From an uncultured Neomegalonema sp. (GTDB lineage Bacteria; Pseudomonadota; Alphaproteobacteria; Rhodobacterales; Rhodobacteraceae): a DNA stretch of 45,832 nt. Positions 17,308-25,862 of the stretch are shown here, piece after piece (within the stretch, counting starts at the first letter, position 1; each line of letters opens with the position of its first letter). Where the stretch lies: positions 1 to 45,832 of the forward strand of contig CALFVD010000117.1 of the NCBI GenBank assembly GCA_937928005.1, in the 5' to 3' direction. The notes beneath the pieces are model-generated. The model did no database searches, was not told where the DNA came from, and saw only the letters and a list, made by a program, of their open reading frames with translations. The position numbers were made by a program, and so were the translations under genes.

Positions 17308-17856
17308 ATGCCGACGATCAGGATCAGTGACGGGACATTCAGGGCATTGCAGGAGATGGCCGAACCTCTGGTTGATACCCCCGGCTCCGTGATTGACCGG
17401 CTGGTGCGCGAACACCGCGAACGGACGGGCGCAACAGTCGAACCGGAACAAGACCCGCGCACGGCCCCCGCTCGCGCCTTTGATCCCGCCTCACCCCCCG
17501 GCCTGACCCATACGATGATCGATAAAGCCAGCGTGGATGGCAAACCATTGGAACGCCTACGCTGGGCAAATGTGTTGTTGCATGTCATCAAGGCCGTCGG
17601 CGCGCGCGGCTATTCCGGGCAAGCACTGGTCGATTCCCTGAACATCAATGCCCGCACTGACGTCTTCGAGGAGCGCGGATACAAGCATTACCCCGAACTC
17701 GGACTATCAATACAGGGACAAGCCGCACAGGACGCATGGCGAGAAACCGCGCGCCTTGCCTTACAGCACTCGATCCCCCTTGAGATTGCCTTCCATTGGC
17801 GTGACAAGCCCGCCGCCGATTATCCGGGCGGCAAAGGAACGATGACTGTCACGTAA
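17308..17856 (+). CDS. Hypothetical protein with possible ribbon-helix-helix N-terminus
   Basis: 182 aa. The start MPTIRISDGTFRALQEMAE then DTPGSVIDRLVREH looks like a strand plus two helices of the ribbon-helix-helix/SeqA-N type. A variable linker (about 45-75) leads to a C-terminal domain (LRWANVLLHVIKAVGARGYSG, ending HWRDKPAADYPGGKGTM) that I do not recognise. From memory it resembles proteins labelled in databases as T4SS effector SepA family, a label with weak support. The ATG at 17308 follows AAGGATGGAAA; an in-frame GTG at 17281 is the alternative. The 27-bp palindrome upstream would suit autoregulation. The last 8 bp overlap the convergent gmk. Confidence 0.6.
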   Translation: MPTIRISDGTFRALQEMAEPLVDTPGSVIDRLVREHRERTGATVEPEQDPRTAPARAFDPASPPGLTHTMIDKASVDGKPLERLRWANVLLHVIKAVGARGYSGQALVDSLNINARTDVFEERGYKHYPELGLSIQGQAAQDAWRETARLALQHSIPLEIAFHWRDKPAADYPGGKGTMTVT

Positions 17857-18541
17857 CGGCCTGAAATCCCGAGACAAAGCCATCCAACCCCGGATTGCGG
17901 CGATGCAGGCGCAGGCGCTCGGCGGTCAGGATCGCGGCGAGCTGAGTGCCGCATTTCTCCAGATCGCCATTGACCAGCACGTAATCATATTCGCGCCAAT
18001 GGCTGATCTCATCCATCGCCTTGGCCATACGGCGGGCGACTGTGGCATCATCATCTTGCGCGCGAGACTTTAGGCGGGCCTCCAAGGCGGGGATGGATGG
18101 GGGCAGGATGAAGACGCTGACCACATCGCCCTGCATCGCCAGCTTGATCTGTTGCGCGCCCTGCCAATCCACGTCGAATAAGACATCGCGACCAGCGGCC
18201 AGCGCCGCTTCGACCGGCGCGCGGGGCGAGCCGTAGAGATTGTCAAAAACCTTCGCATGTTCAAGCATTTCGCCCATCTCGACCATCTCACCAAAGGCAT
18301 CGATGGTGACGAAATGATAGTCCACACCATCCGTCTCACCCGCACGCGGGGGGCGGGTGGTGGCCGAAACAGACAGGCTTAGACAATCATCGGCGGCAAG
18401 GAGTTGACGCGACAGGGTCGTCTTTCCCGCGCCCGATGGCGAAGACAGGATGAAGAGCAGCCCACGCCGGGGCATGGTGTCATATGGCTCGACGGACCCC
18501 AATACGGGGTGCATCGGCGAGGTGGAAGCATCATTCGACAT
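17849..18541 (-). CDS. gmk: Guanylate kinase
   Basis: Phosphorylates GMP to GDP with ATP in the cytosol. P-loop SSPSGAGKTT (about 33-42), GMP-binding SVSATTRPPRAGETDGVDYHF, and the lid region RLKSRAQDDDATVARRM are intact. The frame gives 230 aa, about 20 longer than usual; an ATG at 18475 (MPRRGLLFILSSPSG) would give the standard length. The upstream start lies inside the end of yicC (11-nt overlap), which supports coupling of the pair, so the start is uncertain. yicC-gmk is a common alphaproteobacterial order. Confidence 0.94.
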   Translation of the reverse strand: MSNDASTSPMHPVLGSVEPYDTMPRRGLLFILSSPSGAGKTTLSRQLLAADDCLSLSVSATTRPPRAGETDGVDYHFVTIDAFGEMVEMGEMLEHAKVFDNLYGSPRAPVEAALAAGRDVLFDVDWQGAQQIKLAMQGDVVSVFILPPSIPALEARLKSRAQDDDATVARRMAKAMDEISHWREYDYVLVNGDLEKCGTQLAAILTAERLRLHRRNPGLDGFVSGFQAVT

Positions 18542-19424
18542 TCGCGGCCTGTTCCCGAAGCTGTTCGATGACGCTTTTCAGGTCCAGACCAATCCGCGTC
18601 AACCGCTCCGTCGCCGATTTCGAGCATATAGTGTTGGTTTCGCGGTTAAACTCCTGTGTCAGAAAATCGAGTTTGCGGCCCACGGGGCTATCACTGGCTA
18701 GCAGGTCAAGGGTTGCGGCATGGTGCGCGCGCAAGCGGTCGATCTCCTCACGAATATCGGCGCGGGCGGCGAGGATTGCGACTTCCTGTTCAAGGCGGTC
18801 AGGGGCAAGCGTGTTCTCGCCGCTCATCAACTCACTCACTTGCCGCAACGTGCGCTCACGCAGGGATTGTACTGCCTCTATCGCTCCCGCATCGGCGTCC
18901 CGAACCAGTGATTCAATCTGAGTCATCTGTGCAGCAATGACACGGGACAGCCGAGCACCTTCATCCTTTCGTACAGTGATCAATGCATCGAGAGCTTGGG
19001 CAAACGACTTCGTGAGCGGGGCGATGAGTGGCTCGATATCGGGGCGCTCGCTCCGCCCTCCGCCATTCGCTGATAAGGCGAGCGAAACCAGCTTCTCACC
19101 GCTGACCGGAGCGAGGGGAATACCCACCGCCGAAGCCGCCTCTCTTATCGCGATGAGCGCCTTAATAGCGGCCTGCACTGTATCAGGATCGGGGGTCAAT
19201 TTGCTCTCTTCGCGCTGCCGCTCAATGGAGAGGTTGGCCGTCACTGATCCGCGCGCAAGTGCCTTGCGGGCAAGGGGGCGCAAGGCCGCATCAAGCGCCT
19301 CGAACCCCTGAGGCAAGCGCATTTTCAGGTCTAATCCACGGCCATTGACGCTACGCAATTCCCAGCGCCAAACGAAACCAGCATCGGTTCCTTCTAATAC
19401 CGCGAAGCCGGTCATACTCTTCAT
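18531..19424 (-). CDS. yicC: YicC family endoribonuclease-like protein
   Basis: 297 aa. N-terminal MKSMTGFAVLEG and ELRSVNGRGLDLKMRLP are the family hallmark; the C-terminal domain carries REEIDRLRAHHAATLDLL and GRKLDFLTQEFNRETNTICSKS, the most conserved stretch. Family members have been described as RNases acting with small RNAs. The ATG at 19424 is chosen because MKSMTGF is the invariant start; the open frame reaches 19547. Operon with gmk. Confidence 0.93.
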   Translation of the reverse strand: MKSMTGFAVLEGTDAGFVWRWELRSVNGRGLDLKMRLPQGFEALDAALRPLARKALARGSVTANLSIERQREESKLTPDPDTVQAAIKALIAIREAASAVGIPLAPVSGEKLVSLALSANGGGRSERPDIEPLIAPLTKSFAQALDALITVRKDEGARLSRVIAAQMTQIESLVRDADAGAIEAVQSLRERTLRQVSELMSGENTLAPDRLEQEVAILAARADIREEIDRLRAHHAATLDLLASDSPVGRKLDFLTQEFNRETNTICSKSATERLTRIGLDLKSVIEQLREQAANVE

Positions 19425-19666
19425 CCGCTTACGCCTCTTTCTCGTCGTAAAACACAAGTTTAATGGATCATGGGGAAGACGACCATGGGGATAAGATGAC
19501 GTATCGTAAGCTTTGCGCATGTGCCATGTATGAAAATGGAATGGCACAGGGGTTGCGACCTGCTTTTCAAGTTTCGTTTCGGCCCGACCTGTTCTACCAT
19601 ATCAGCAAGTCGGGAAGACGATGAACATGAAAACCGTGGCCTAACGACCCGACGAGGCAGCCAAGC

Positions 19667-20380
19667 ATGAAACATCCTAAGACCCGCGCCCTATACGATT
19701 ACTGGAACTCGATCCGCGATGGACGGCTTGCCCCGTTTCGCAGTGAGATAGAGCCGCGCGAAATTGCGCCGCTACTAGACAGCACCTTTATCCTTGAAGC
19801 CCAAAGTCGCGACTCGGTGCGCTTTCGCCTCGCTGGAACGCGCCTATGTGAGAATTTTGGGATGGAACTGCGCGGCATGAGCGCGCTGGCCCTGTGGCAC
19901 GGTGAATGCCGCGCCAAGGTGCGCGATGTGATGCACCGGGTCGTTGCCGAACCCTGCATCGGTCATGTAACCTGCACCGTCGAAAACCGGGGCGGCTTTC
20001 ACTATCAGGCTGAATTCCTCTATCTGCCGCTACGCTCAGATATGGGCGAGATGACCCGCGTTCTGGGATGTGGCTATTACATGGGTGAAGAGCGGGCCTT
20101 TGCCAAACTCTATGATCCCATCCACCATTGGGTCGACCGGGTCCGGCTGTTCGAGCTGACCGGGGACAGTTTTGAGGGCGTTGGAACCGGCCCCCTCTTC
20201 GGGCGACGGTCAAGCGACGATCACCGCAAAGCACAGCTAGAACCGCTGACTCAAGTCGGCGTTGAGCGCAAGACACCCGATCTCAAGACCATTGATGGCG
20301 GCGTTGCGCGGCGTTTGGCCCGCACAGATGAAGACCGCGACCGGGGACATTTGCGGCTGGTCAAATCCGACGCGGGCTGA
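19667..20380 (+). CDS. PAS_5-type PAS domain protein
   Basis: 237 aa. The first 145 residues fit the alphaproteobacterial PAS_5 pattern: YDYWNSIRDGRLAPFRSEIEP, a pocket-forming FILEAQSRDSVRFRLAGTRLC, and LPLRSDMGEMTRVLGCGYYM. No output domain follows, only a charged tail (about 175-237). Related short PAS proteins influence motility or cell-cycle signalling in Caulobacter. Ligand unknown. GAGG precedes the ATG; a strong terminator follows at 20405. Confidence 0.8.
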   Translation: MKHPKTRALYDYWNSIRDGRLAPFRSEIEPREIAPLLDSTFILEAQSRDSVRFRLAGTRLCENFGMELRGMSALALWHGECRAKVRDVMHRVVAEPCIGHVTCTVENRGGFHYQAEFLYLPLRSDMGEMTRVLGCGYYMGEERAFAKLYDPIHHWVDRVRLFELTGDSFEGVGTGPLFGRRSSDDHRKAQLEPLTQVGVERKTPDLKTIDGGVARRLARTDEDRDRGHLRLVKSDAG

Positions 20381-20404
20381 CCTACGCCCCCCTTCTGTAT
20401 TTCC

Positions 20405-20436
20405 AAAAGCCCTGCGTTTGCGCAGGGTTTTTTTGT
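20405..20436 (+). terminator. Strong intrinsic terminator after the PAS gene
   Basis: CCCTGCG (20410-20416), TTTG loop, CGCAGGG (20421-20427), then seven T. AAAA on the left side may let it work for the convergent gene too. Confidence 0.9.
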
Positions 20437-20438
20437 TT

Positions 20439-21149
20439 TCAGGCACCTGCCGTCGTTATGAAATCCGTCAATTCGCCATAGCCCGTCGCACGGCGCACGT
20501 AGCGCAAGCCAAGACGCTCAGCGGCGGCGCGGGCCTTGGCATCCAACACCGGATCATCGGTTTGGGCGAGGTGAACGACGCGATCATAATGGGCGAAGTA
20601 CAAGTCTTTCAGGTCGGGGTGGCGGTCGAGACCCATCCCCTTCCATAATAATGTGTCGAACTGGCGAGCAAAGAAATCGGTGATGTAGAACGCGCCTATT
20701 TCTTCTTCCGCCTGTTCCGCAAAACGGTCAAGGCCGTCGAAGAAGGCATAGCAATGTGGGCCGGGAATGCGGCTAACGCCCTCCTCCCCGCAAACCACAT
20801 CAAGCAGGCCACCCGTACCACAATCAGCATAGACGACATGGATATGCTCAATCCCCCGCATGCGCGCATCGCGCACCTTGGCGCGCACGGCTTCGGGGAT
20901 CTTTTCGGGGTGATTATGTAGATTGGCGGGCAGACATTCGAGTTTCAGGTCAGTCAGACCGTTCATCTCGATGATCGCGAGGATTTCGCGGGCAAGCGCA
21001 CCACAGGCGATGAGCAGGGTCTTCGCGGTTTCGGGCGCAGGGATATCTACGGGCCGGTCGGCGAGGATTTCATCGACCAATTTTGCGGGCGGCATCGAAA
21101 CAGCGCGTGACGTCCTTGCGGCGGCTTCACGACGGCCCCCGCGCCTCAT
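20439..21149 (-). CDS. DUF1638 family protein
   Basis: 236 aa. Strong DUF1638 features: LLIACGALAREILAIIEMNG, CLPANLHNHPEKIPEAV, VVYADCGTGGLLD, and SRIPGPHCYAFFDG. The conserved cysteine/histidine/aspartate set suggests metal binding. In related bacteria such genes often lie beside corrinoid or methylamine-related methyltransferases, as far as I recall; here the near neighbour is a dimethylglycine-dehydrogenase-like gene. The ATG at 21149 shares ATGA with the stop of the DUF29 gene, which decides the start. An internal ATG at 21095 is possible. Confidence 0.82.
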   Translation of the reverse strand: MRRGGRREAAARTSRAVSMPPAKLVDEILADRPVDIPAPETAKTLLIACGALAREILAIIEMNGLTDLKLECLPANLHNHPEKIPEAVRAKVRDARMRGIEHIHVVYADCGTGGLLDVVCGEEGVSRIPGPHCYAFFDGLDRFAEQAEEEIGAFYITDFFARQFDTLLWKGMGLDRHPDLKDLYFAHYDRVVHLAQTDDPVLDAKARAAAERLGLRYVRRATGYGELTDFITTAGA

Positions 21150-21607
21150 GGCAGAATATCCGCTTCGGTATAGGGACATGTTTCTGGAATGGCGCGGCGG
21201 TAATGATCGAGCCGCGCTTCCTCGTGCAACTCGAAGGAATCAAGGGCAGCCATACGTGCGTCTTCGTATTCTTCAGCTATGATCGAAGATAGAGACGGGC
21301 GAAGACTCGGATTGTGCTTCACGACCTTGCGGGCATGACGCTGCTGCGCTCTGATGGTCATTCGCCACTGTCTCACCGGACCATCGTTCATGCCATGATC
21401 GAGCTTCAGACGATGTTCGAGGATCAGCGCAATGGCCGAATGTAAGGCGCTTCGTTCGGAGCGTCCCAAACTTTCGATCTCCTCGATGACGTTCTCCCAA
21501 TCGACGGCATCATACGCCCCCACACGCATGGCACGAGCCTGTTGCTCCGACCACTTCGTGAAGTCGCGGTCATAGAGTGAGTCGAGAATATCGCGGGTTC
21601 CATCCAT
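21146..21607 (-). CDS. DUF29 family protein
   Basis: 153 aa, helical. YDRDFTKWSEQQARAM, DWENVIEEIESLGRSERSAL and LIL-EHRLKL are the DUF29 signature; the C-terminal ALDSFELHEEARLDHYRRAIPETCPYT is also typical. Function unknown. It overlaps DUF1638 by 4 nt (ATGA), so the two proteins are translationally coupled here. Confidence 0.85.
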   Translation of the reverse strand: MDGTRDILDSLYDRDFTKWSEQQARAMRVGAYDAVDWENVIEEIESLGRSERSALHSAIALILEHRLKLDHGMNDGPVRQWRMTIRAQQRHARKVVKHNPSLRPSLSSIIAEEYEDARMAALDSFELHEEARLDHYRRAIPETCPYTEADILP

Positions 21608-21675
21608 CGGTGGAGCTTACTTCAAATGCGCCCGGAAGTCATGGGGAGCATATACCCCATGACTTCGGGATAATC

Positions 21676-24186
21676 CTAGCTACGCATCCGCGAGCCGTTG
21701 GCGTCGAAGAGGGGGGTATCCGCGATGGTGGCTTTGCGGCGCTTGCCGAGGATTTCGATCTCGAATGCGCCCTCGCCTGTATCGCCTTCCATCTCCTTAG
21801 GGATATAGCCCATCGCCACCGATTTACCCGCCGCATGAGCAAATCCACCAGAGGTAATCCAGCCAATCGCCGCTGAATCGCCATTGTGGAAGACCGGCTC
21901 ATCACCGATAGCATCGGCGTCATCCGCATCGACCACGAAGGTTTTCAACCGCAGTTTCGCGCCGTTCGCTTTCGCTTCCTCAAAAGCTGCGCGGCCAATA
22001 TAATCCGCTTCTTTCTTGGTAGAGCAAAAACGATCGAGGCCACATTCGACGGGAGAATAGATGGGGCGGTATTCGCGGCCCCATGTGCCAAATTTTTTCT
22101 CCAGTCGCAGGGAAAGGAAAGCCCGCAGGCCAACATTGCGGATACCGTGTTCCGCACCATGCTCATGTAACAGGTCGTAGATGCGGCGTTGGAATTCGGG
22201 CTTCATCCAGATTTCATAGCCCAGATCGCCAGTGAAGCTGACCCGGCCCACAATGCAGGGGATGCCATCGAGGGTCATCTCGCGGATATCCATGAACTTC
22301 ATGGATTCATGCGACACGTCTTCATCGGCGATTGCAGCAAGCAAATCGCGCGATTTTGGGCCGGAGATGGAGAGGCCGTTCATACCCAGACCCAGCGCGT
22401 CGATCTCGACCGAGCCATCATCGGGTAGGTGCTTGAGGAACCAGCGCATATGGTAGGTTTCGGCATTACCGGCGCCAAGGATCAGGAATTTCGGCGCCTC
22501 GCTGGCGGGCGTGAGCGGGTTGCCATCGCCGATATCAGCGGCCCCTTCGGATGCCCCGGCCTTGGGCTTGGTCAGGTTGGCAAGGGAGAAATCACCGATG
22601 ACCTTGCCGTCATGCTTGAGCATTGGGGCCAGTGTCATGCGGCCCGGTGCGGGGATTTTGCAGGCAAGGATACTATCGAGCCACGCCACAGCACCCTCGC
22701 CGGTCACGATGTACTTGGCGAAGCCCGATGCCTCGACCAGCCCCACGCCCTCACGCAGCGCGCGGCATTCTGCGCCAACATGGTCAAAATCAGCGGAGCG
22801 GCGGAAGCTGTGTTCGTCTTTGACGCCTTCAGGCGCGTACCATAGCGGAGCCTCCAACCCCCATGAGTCGCCCATCTGCGCGCCTTCAGCGAGCAATTTG
22901 TCGTAGATCGGTGTGGTCTTGCCCGGACGTGCGGCCCAGAGTTCTTCGTTCGGGAATTTGATCTGGAAGCGGCGGGAATAGTTCTCACGCACTTTCTTGT
23001 TGGCATATTTCATGGTGGTCCAGTCGCCATAACGGGCGATATCCATGGCCCAGATATCCGCACCCGGATCGCCGTGGATCATCCAGTTGGCAAGCGACAG
23101 GCCGACACCGCCACCCTGTGAGAACCCAGCCATAATTGCCACAGCACACCAGTATCCCGGCATTCCGCGCATTGGACCAATCATGGGGTTGCCATCGGGA
23201 CCGAAAACAAAGGGACCGTTGACGGCCTGACGGATACCCGCTTCGGCATAGGCGGGGAAATGCTCGAAGATTTTCTCCAAGCTTGGCATGATCCGGTCGT
23301 AATCCGGCTCCAGCAATTCGGAGCCGAAATTCCATGGCGTCTCCGACGGTTGCCACGGCTTGCAGTTTTTCTCGTAGGTGCCGATCAGCACACCGTCGCG
23401 TTCTTGACGGGTGTAGAGTTCAGCAGAGAAGTCAACGGCATGGCCAACTTCGCGGCCCGTGCGCTCGTTGAATTCGGCAACGCCGGGCAGAGCATCGGTT
23501 AACAGGTAATGGTGCTCCATTGCGAGGATGGGCAGTTCCAGACCAGCCATACGGCCCACTTCACGCGCCCAAAGGCCGCCCGCATTGACGACATTCTCCG
23601 TGTGGATGTTGCCTTTGTCGGTCACGACCGTCCATGTGCCATCGCCATTGGGGATGGTATCTACGACCTTGGTTTGCTCATGGATTTTCGCGCCGAGGAT
23701 CTTGGCGGATTTAGCATAGGCATGGGTGACGCCATAAGGATCGAGGTGACCATCAAGGGGGTCGTAGATCGCGCCAACGAATTTTGACTTGTCGAAGAAG
23801 GGGTTCACCTCTTGCGCCTCGTCAAGGCTCATCTCGCGCAGGTCGAGGCCGAGATACTTGCCGCGTGCGAGGGACATGCGCAGCCATTCCATACGCTGTT
23901 CATCCGCCGCCAGCATGACGCCGCCCGTCTGGTGAACACCGCAGGACTGACCCGACAATTCCTCAATCTCTTTGTAGAGTTCGATGGTATATTTCTGGAG
24001 CTTCGCGACGTTCGGGTCGCCGTTGATCGTATGAAACCCGCCCGCCGCGTGCCATGACGAGCCGCAGGTCAGCACATCGCGCTCAAGCAGCATGATATCG
24101 GTCATGCCCCCCTTGGCGAGGTGGTAGAGGACGGAAGCGCCGACCACGCCTCCCCCGATAACGACGGCCTGAGCGGTATTTTTCAT
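21676..24186 (-). CDS. Dimethylglycine/sarcosine-dehydrogenase-like FAD oxidoreductase fused to GcvT domains
   Basis: 836 aa. N-terminal DAO-type FAD domain (VVIGGGVVGASVLYHLAKGG) with SSWHAAG, whose histidine (H46) corresponds to the covalent FAD attachment site of mitochondrial dimethylglycine dehydrogenase. The C-terminal half is a GcvT aminomethyltransferase module that binds tetrahydrofolate (SFTGDLGYEIWM, LRAFLSLRLEKKFGTWGREY). It should demethylate N-methylated glycine and hand the one-carbon unit to folate, useful in glycine-betaine breakdown. Sarcosine dehydrogenase is the alternative. GAGG sits five bases before the second of two adjacent ATGs (24186). Glycine-betaine demethylase genes are not in the window. 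Confidence 0.85.
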   Translation of the reverse strand: MKNTAQAVVIGGGVVGASVLYHLAKGGMTDIMLLERDVLTCGSSWHAAGGFHTINGDPNVAKLQKYTIELYKEIEELSGQSCGVHQTGGVMLAADEQRMEWLRMSLARGKYLGLDLREMSLDEAQEVNPFFDKSKFVGAIYDPLDGHLDPYGVTHAYAKSAKILGAKIHEQTKVVDTIPNGDGTWTVVTDKGNIHTENVVNAGGLWAREVGRMAGLELPILAMEHHYLLTDALPGVAEFNERTGREVGHAVDFSAELYTRQERDGVLIGTYEKNCKPWQPSETPWNFGSELLEPDYDRIMPSLEKIFEHFPAYAEAGIRQAVNGPFVFGPDGNPMIGPMRGMPGYWCAVAIMAGFSQGGGVGLSLANWMIHGDPGADIWAMDIARYGDWTTMKYANKKVRENYSRRFQIKFPNEELWAARPGKTTPIYDKLLAEGAQMGDSWGLEAPLWYAPEGVKDEHSFRRSADFDHVGAECRALREGVGLVEASGFAKYIVTGEGAVAWLDSILACKIPAPGRMTLAPMLKHDGKVIGDFSLANLTKPKAGASEGAADIGDGNPLTPASEAPKFLILGAGNAETYHMRWFLKHLPDDGSVEIDALGLGMNGLSISGPKSRDLLAAIADEDVSHESMKFMDIREMTLDGIPCIVGRVSFTGDLGYEIWMKPEFQRRIYDLLHEHGAEHGIRNVGLRAFLSLRLEKKFGTWGREYRPIYSPVECGLDRFCSTKKEADYIGRAAFEEAKANGAKLRLKTFVVDADDADAIGDEPVFHNGDSAAIGWITSGGFAHAAGKSVAMGYIPKEMEGDTGEGAFEIEILGKRRKATIADTPLFDANGSRMRS

Positions 24187-24684
24187 CATATCCTCGCGCA
24201 AATGCGATCCGCCTGCGGCGGTTTTCCAGCGGCCAGTCAACGCCTCGAACTCAAGGTCCGCCAGTCTGAAAGTGACATGTTTTGGTCAGGTCTGCGCGAT
24301 GGGCTTTCGTTGAATATGATTCTCATCGCAGGTTTTTGCCGGTATCGAATCGAACTTGGCGAGAACACACGAAAAACATTTCCGACGTCCCACATCCTCA
24401 ACATCTAATTTTGGGGCAATCGTGCCACGGTTCCGCCACAAACAACGACTGCGACAACTTGACACAGTTGCGGGTGTTTCCTTTCAGAATCAAAGGGCCG
24501 TAAACATTTTGACATGATTTGAAACGTGGCGAACGGAACGGATATGTCCTTTTTTATTCCCGTCTTCACGAACATTCCCGTACATAGACCATCACCACAC
24601 TAGAAGTGATCGAGCAATATTGCCTCAAACCATAGAAGCAATCAGCAACACCAAACCAGACCTTTACAGGCAGGAGTTCACATC
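24187..24684. other. 498-bp divergent intergenic region
   Basis: No gene seen. It should hold promoters for the dehydrogenase (-) and the secreted protein (+). TTGACA-type boxes occur at 24459 and 24509 but neither has a convincing -10. A small inverted repeat TGAC-N8-GTCA (24273-24288) lies near the dehydrogenase start and might be an operator. Confidence 0.4.
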
Positions 24685-25179
24685 GTGTCCAAACTCTCCT
24701 TCGCGGCGATCATTGCCGCTTCGACCATCTTTGCCGGTTCCGCTTTCGCGCAGGACGTCACTATTGTCGATGCGCAGGCTCTGACCGCTCCAGTTTATGG
24801 CTCCGCCGATGTCGTTGTCGCGGTTCCTCGCCCCGGTGATATCGCCGTGCAGACCACCGAAGCGGTAGAATTCGTTGAAGCGGCTGCTCCTACCGCTTCC
24901 GATAATCTTGATATGAGTGGTGCCGATGGCTCGCTCCGCGCTTGCTACGCCAATGGCGGTATCGCAAAACAGCGCGAAGACTTCTCCTATTTCTGTAACT
25001 ACGAGCAGTCTGCTCCTACGCAGTCAACTGCTTCCTCGGCTTACTCGCTCGGAGCCGATGAGGAATCGTCCTATCAGGGCACGACGAACATCGTCGACGA
25101 AGCACTGATCGATTGCGTGAACCGTGGCGGTACGCTAATCCAGCTTGCAGCTAACGAGCAGTTCGCCTGCGCGATGTAA
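24685..25179 (+). CDS. Secreted protein with two repeated Cys-GG-Cys motifs
   Basis: 164 aa, function unknown. Signal peptide (MSKLSFAAIIAASTIFAGSAFA, cleavage about 22). The mature protein has exactly four cysteines, C87, C104, C144 and C162, arranged as two similar units: C-Y-A-N-GG then FSYFC, and C-V-N-R-GG then QFAC. Each unit probably closes a disulfide in the periplasm. GTG start supported by AGGAG upstream. Followed by the hairpin at 25228 that overlaps the nadD start. Confidence 0.7.
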   Translation: MSKLSFAAIIAASTIFAGSAFAQDVTIVDAQALTAPVYGSADVVVAVPRPGDIAVQTTEAVEFVEAAAPTASDNLDMSGADGSLRACYANGGIAKQREDFSYFCNYEQSAPTQSTASSAYSLGADEESSYQGTTNIVDEALIDCVNRGGTLIQLAANEQFACAM

Positions 25180-25227
25180 GGCATTGCCTGCGGGGTCCGC
25201 TGGACCTAGCGAAACGTGAATGATAAG

Positions 25228-25262
25228 GCTCTTCCGCGCCAATCGCGCGGGAGAGCTTTTTG
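25228..25262 (+). terminator. Terminator-like hairpin carrying the nadD ribosome binding site
   Basis: Arms 25228-25239 and 25245-25256 pair over 12 bp with one G-U and a 5-nt loop, followed by five T: a textbook terminator for the secreted-protein gene. The 3' arm contains GGGAG (25249-25253), six bases before the TTG start of nadD at 25260, so the same hairpin would bury the nadD translation signal. Confidence 0.8.
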
Positions 25263-25862
25263 TTTCATAGACGACCCATTGCGCCAGATGGTCAGCCTAT
25301 CGGCCTACTCGGTGGTTCCTTCGATCCCGCCCATGGAGGCCACGCGCATATATCGCGGATCGCCCTGAATCGCCTGCGCCTCAATCGCATTTGGTGGCTT
25401 GTATCACCGGGCAATCCACTTAAACTCAACACCCCCGCACCCTTGGAACGCCGAATGGATGCCGCCCATGCGGTTCTGGACGGCACCGCGCGCATCATCC
25501 CCACAGATATAGAGCGCGTATTAGATACTGTTTACACCGTCGATACGATCCATGCGCTAAAGAGGCGCTATCCCCGCGCACGGTTTATCTGGTTGATGGG
25601 GGCGGATAACCTCGTCCAATTCAATCGCTGGCACAAATGGGAAGAGATCATGCACGCGCTACCCATCGCCGTCATGGCCCGCCCTGGTGAGCAAGTACGT
25701 GCAGGGCTTTCCGTTGCCGCGCGCCGCTTTGCTGCGTTTCGTGTACCAGCCCATGAAGCCGCCGCCCTACCCTATCGTGAACCGCCTTGCTGGACGATGC
25801 TAACTCATCCGACATCGCGGCTTTCTTCCACATCCATACGTGCGAAAGGCGGGTGGCAATGA
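25260..25862 (+). CDS. nadD: Nicotinate-nucleotide adenylyltransferase
   Basis: Adenylates nicotinate mononucleotide to deamido-NAD in NAD synthesis. GLLGGSFDPAHGGH (about 15-28) is the nucleotidyltransferase signature with the HxxH-like GGH; MGADNLVQFNRWHKWEEI and the C-terminal SSTSIR are diagnostic. 200 aa is normal. The only usable start is TTG at 25260: an in-frame stop lies at 25224 and no ATG or GTG occurs before the catalytic motif. That TTG falls at the U-run of the preceding hairpin. It overlaps dacB by 4 nt (ATGA). Confidence 0.9.
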   Translation: MFHRRPIAPDGQPIGLLGGSFDPAHGGHAHISRIALNRLRLNRIWWLVSPGNPLKLNTPAPLERRMDAAHAVLDGTARIIPTDIERVLDTVYTVDTIHALKRRYPRARFIWLMGADNLVQFNRWHKWEEIMHALPIAVMARPGEQVRAGLSVAARRFAAFRVPAHEAAALPYREPPCWTMLTHPTSRLSSTSIRAKGGWQ

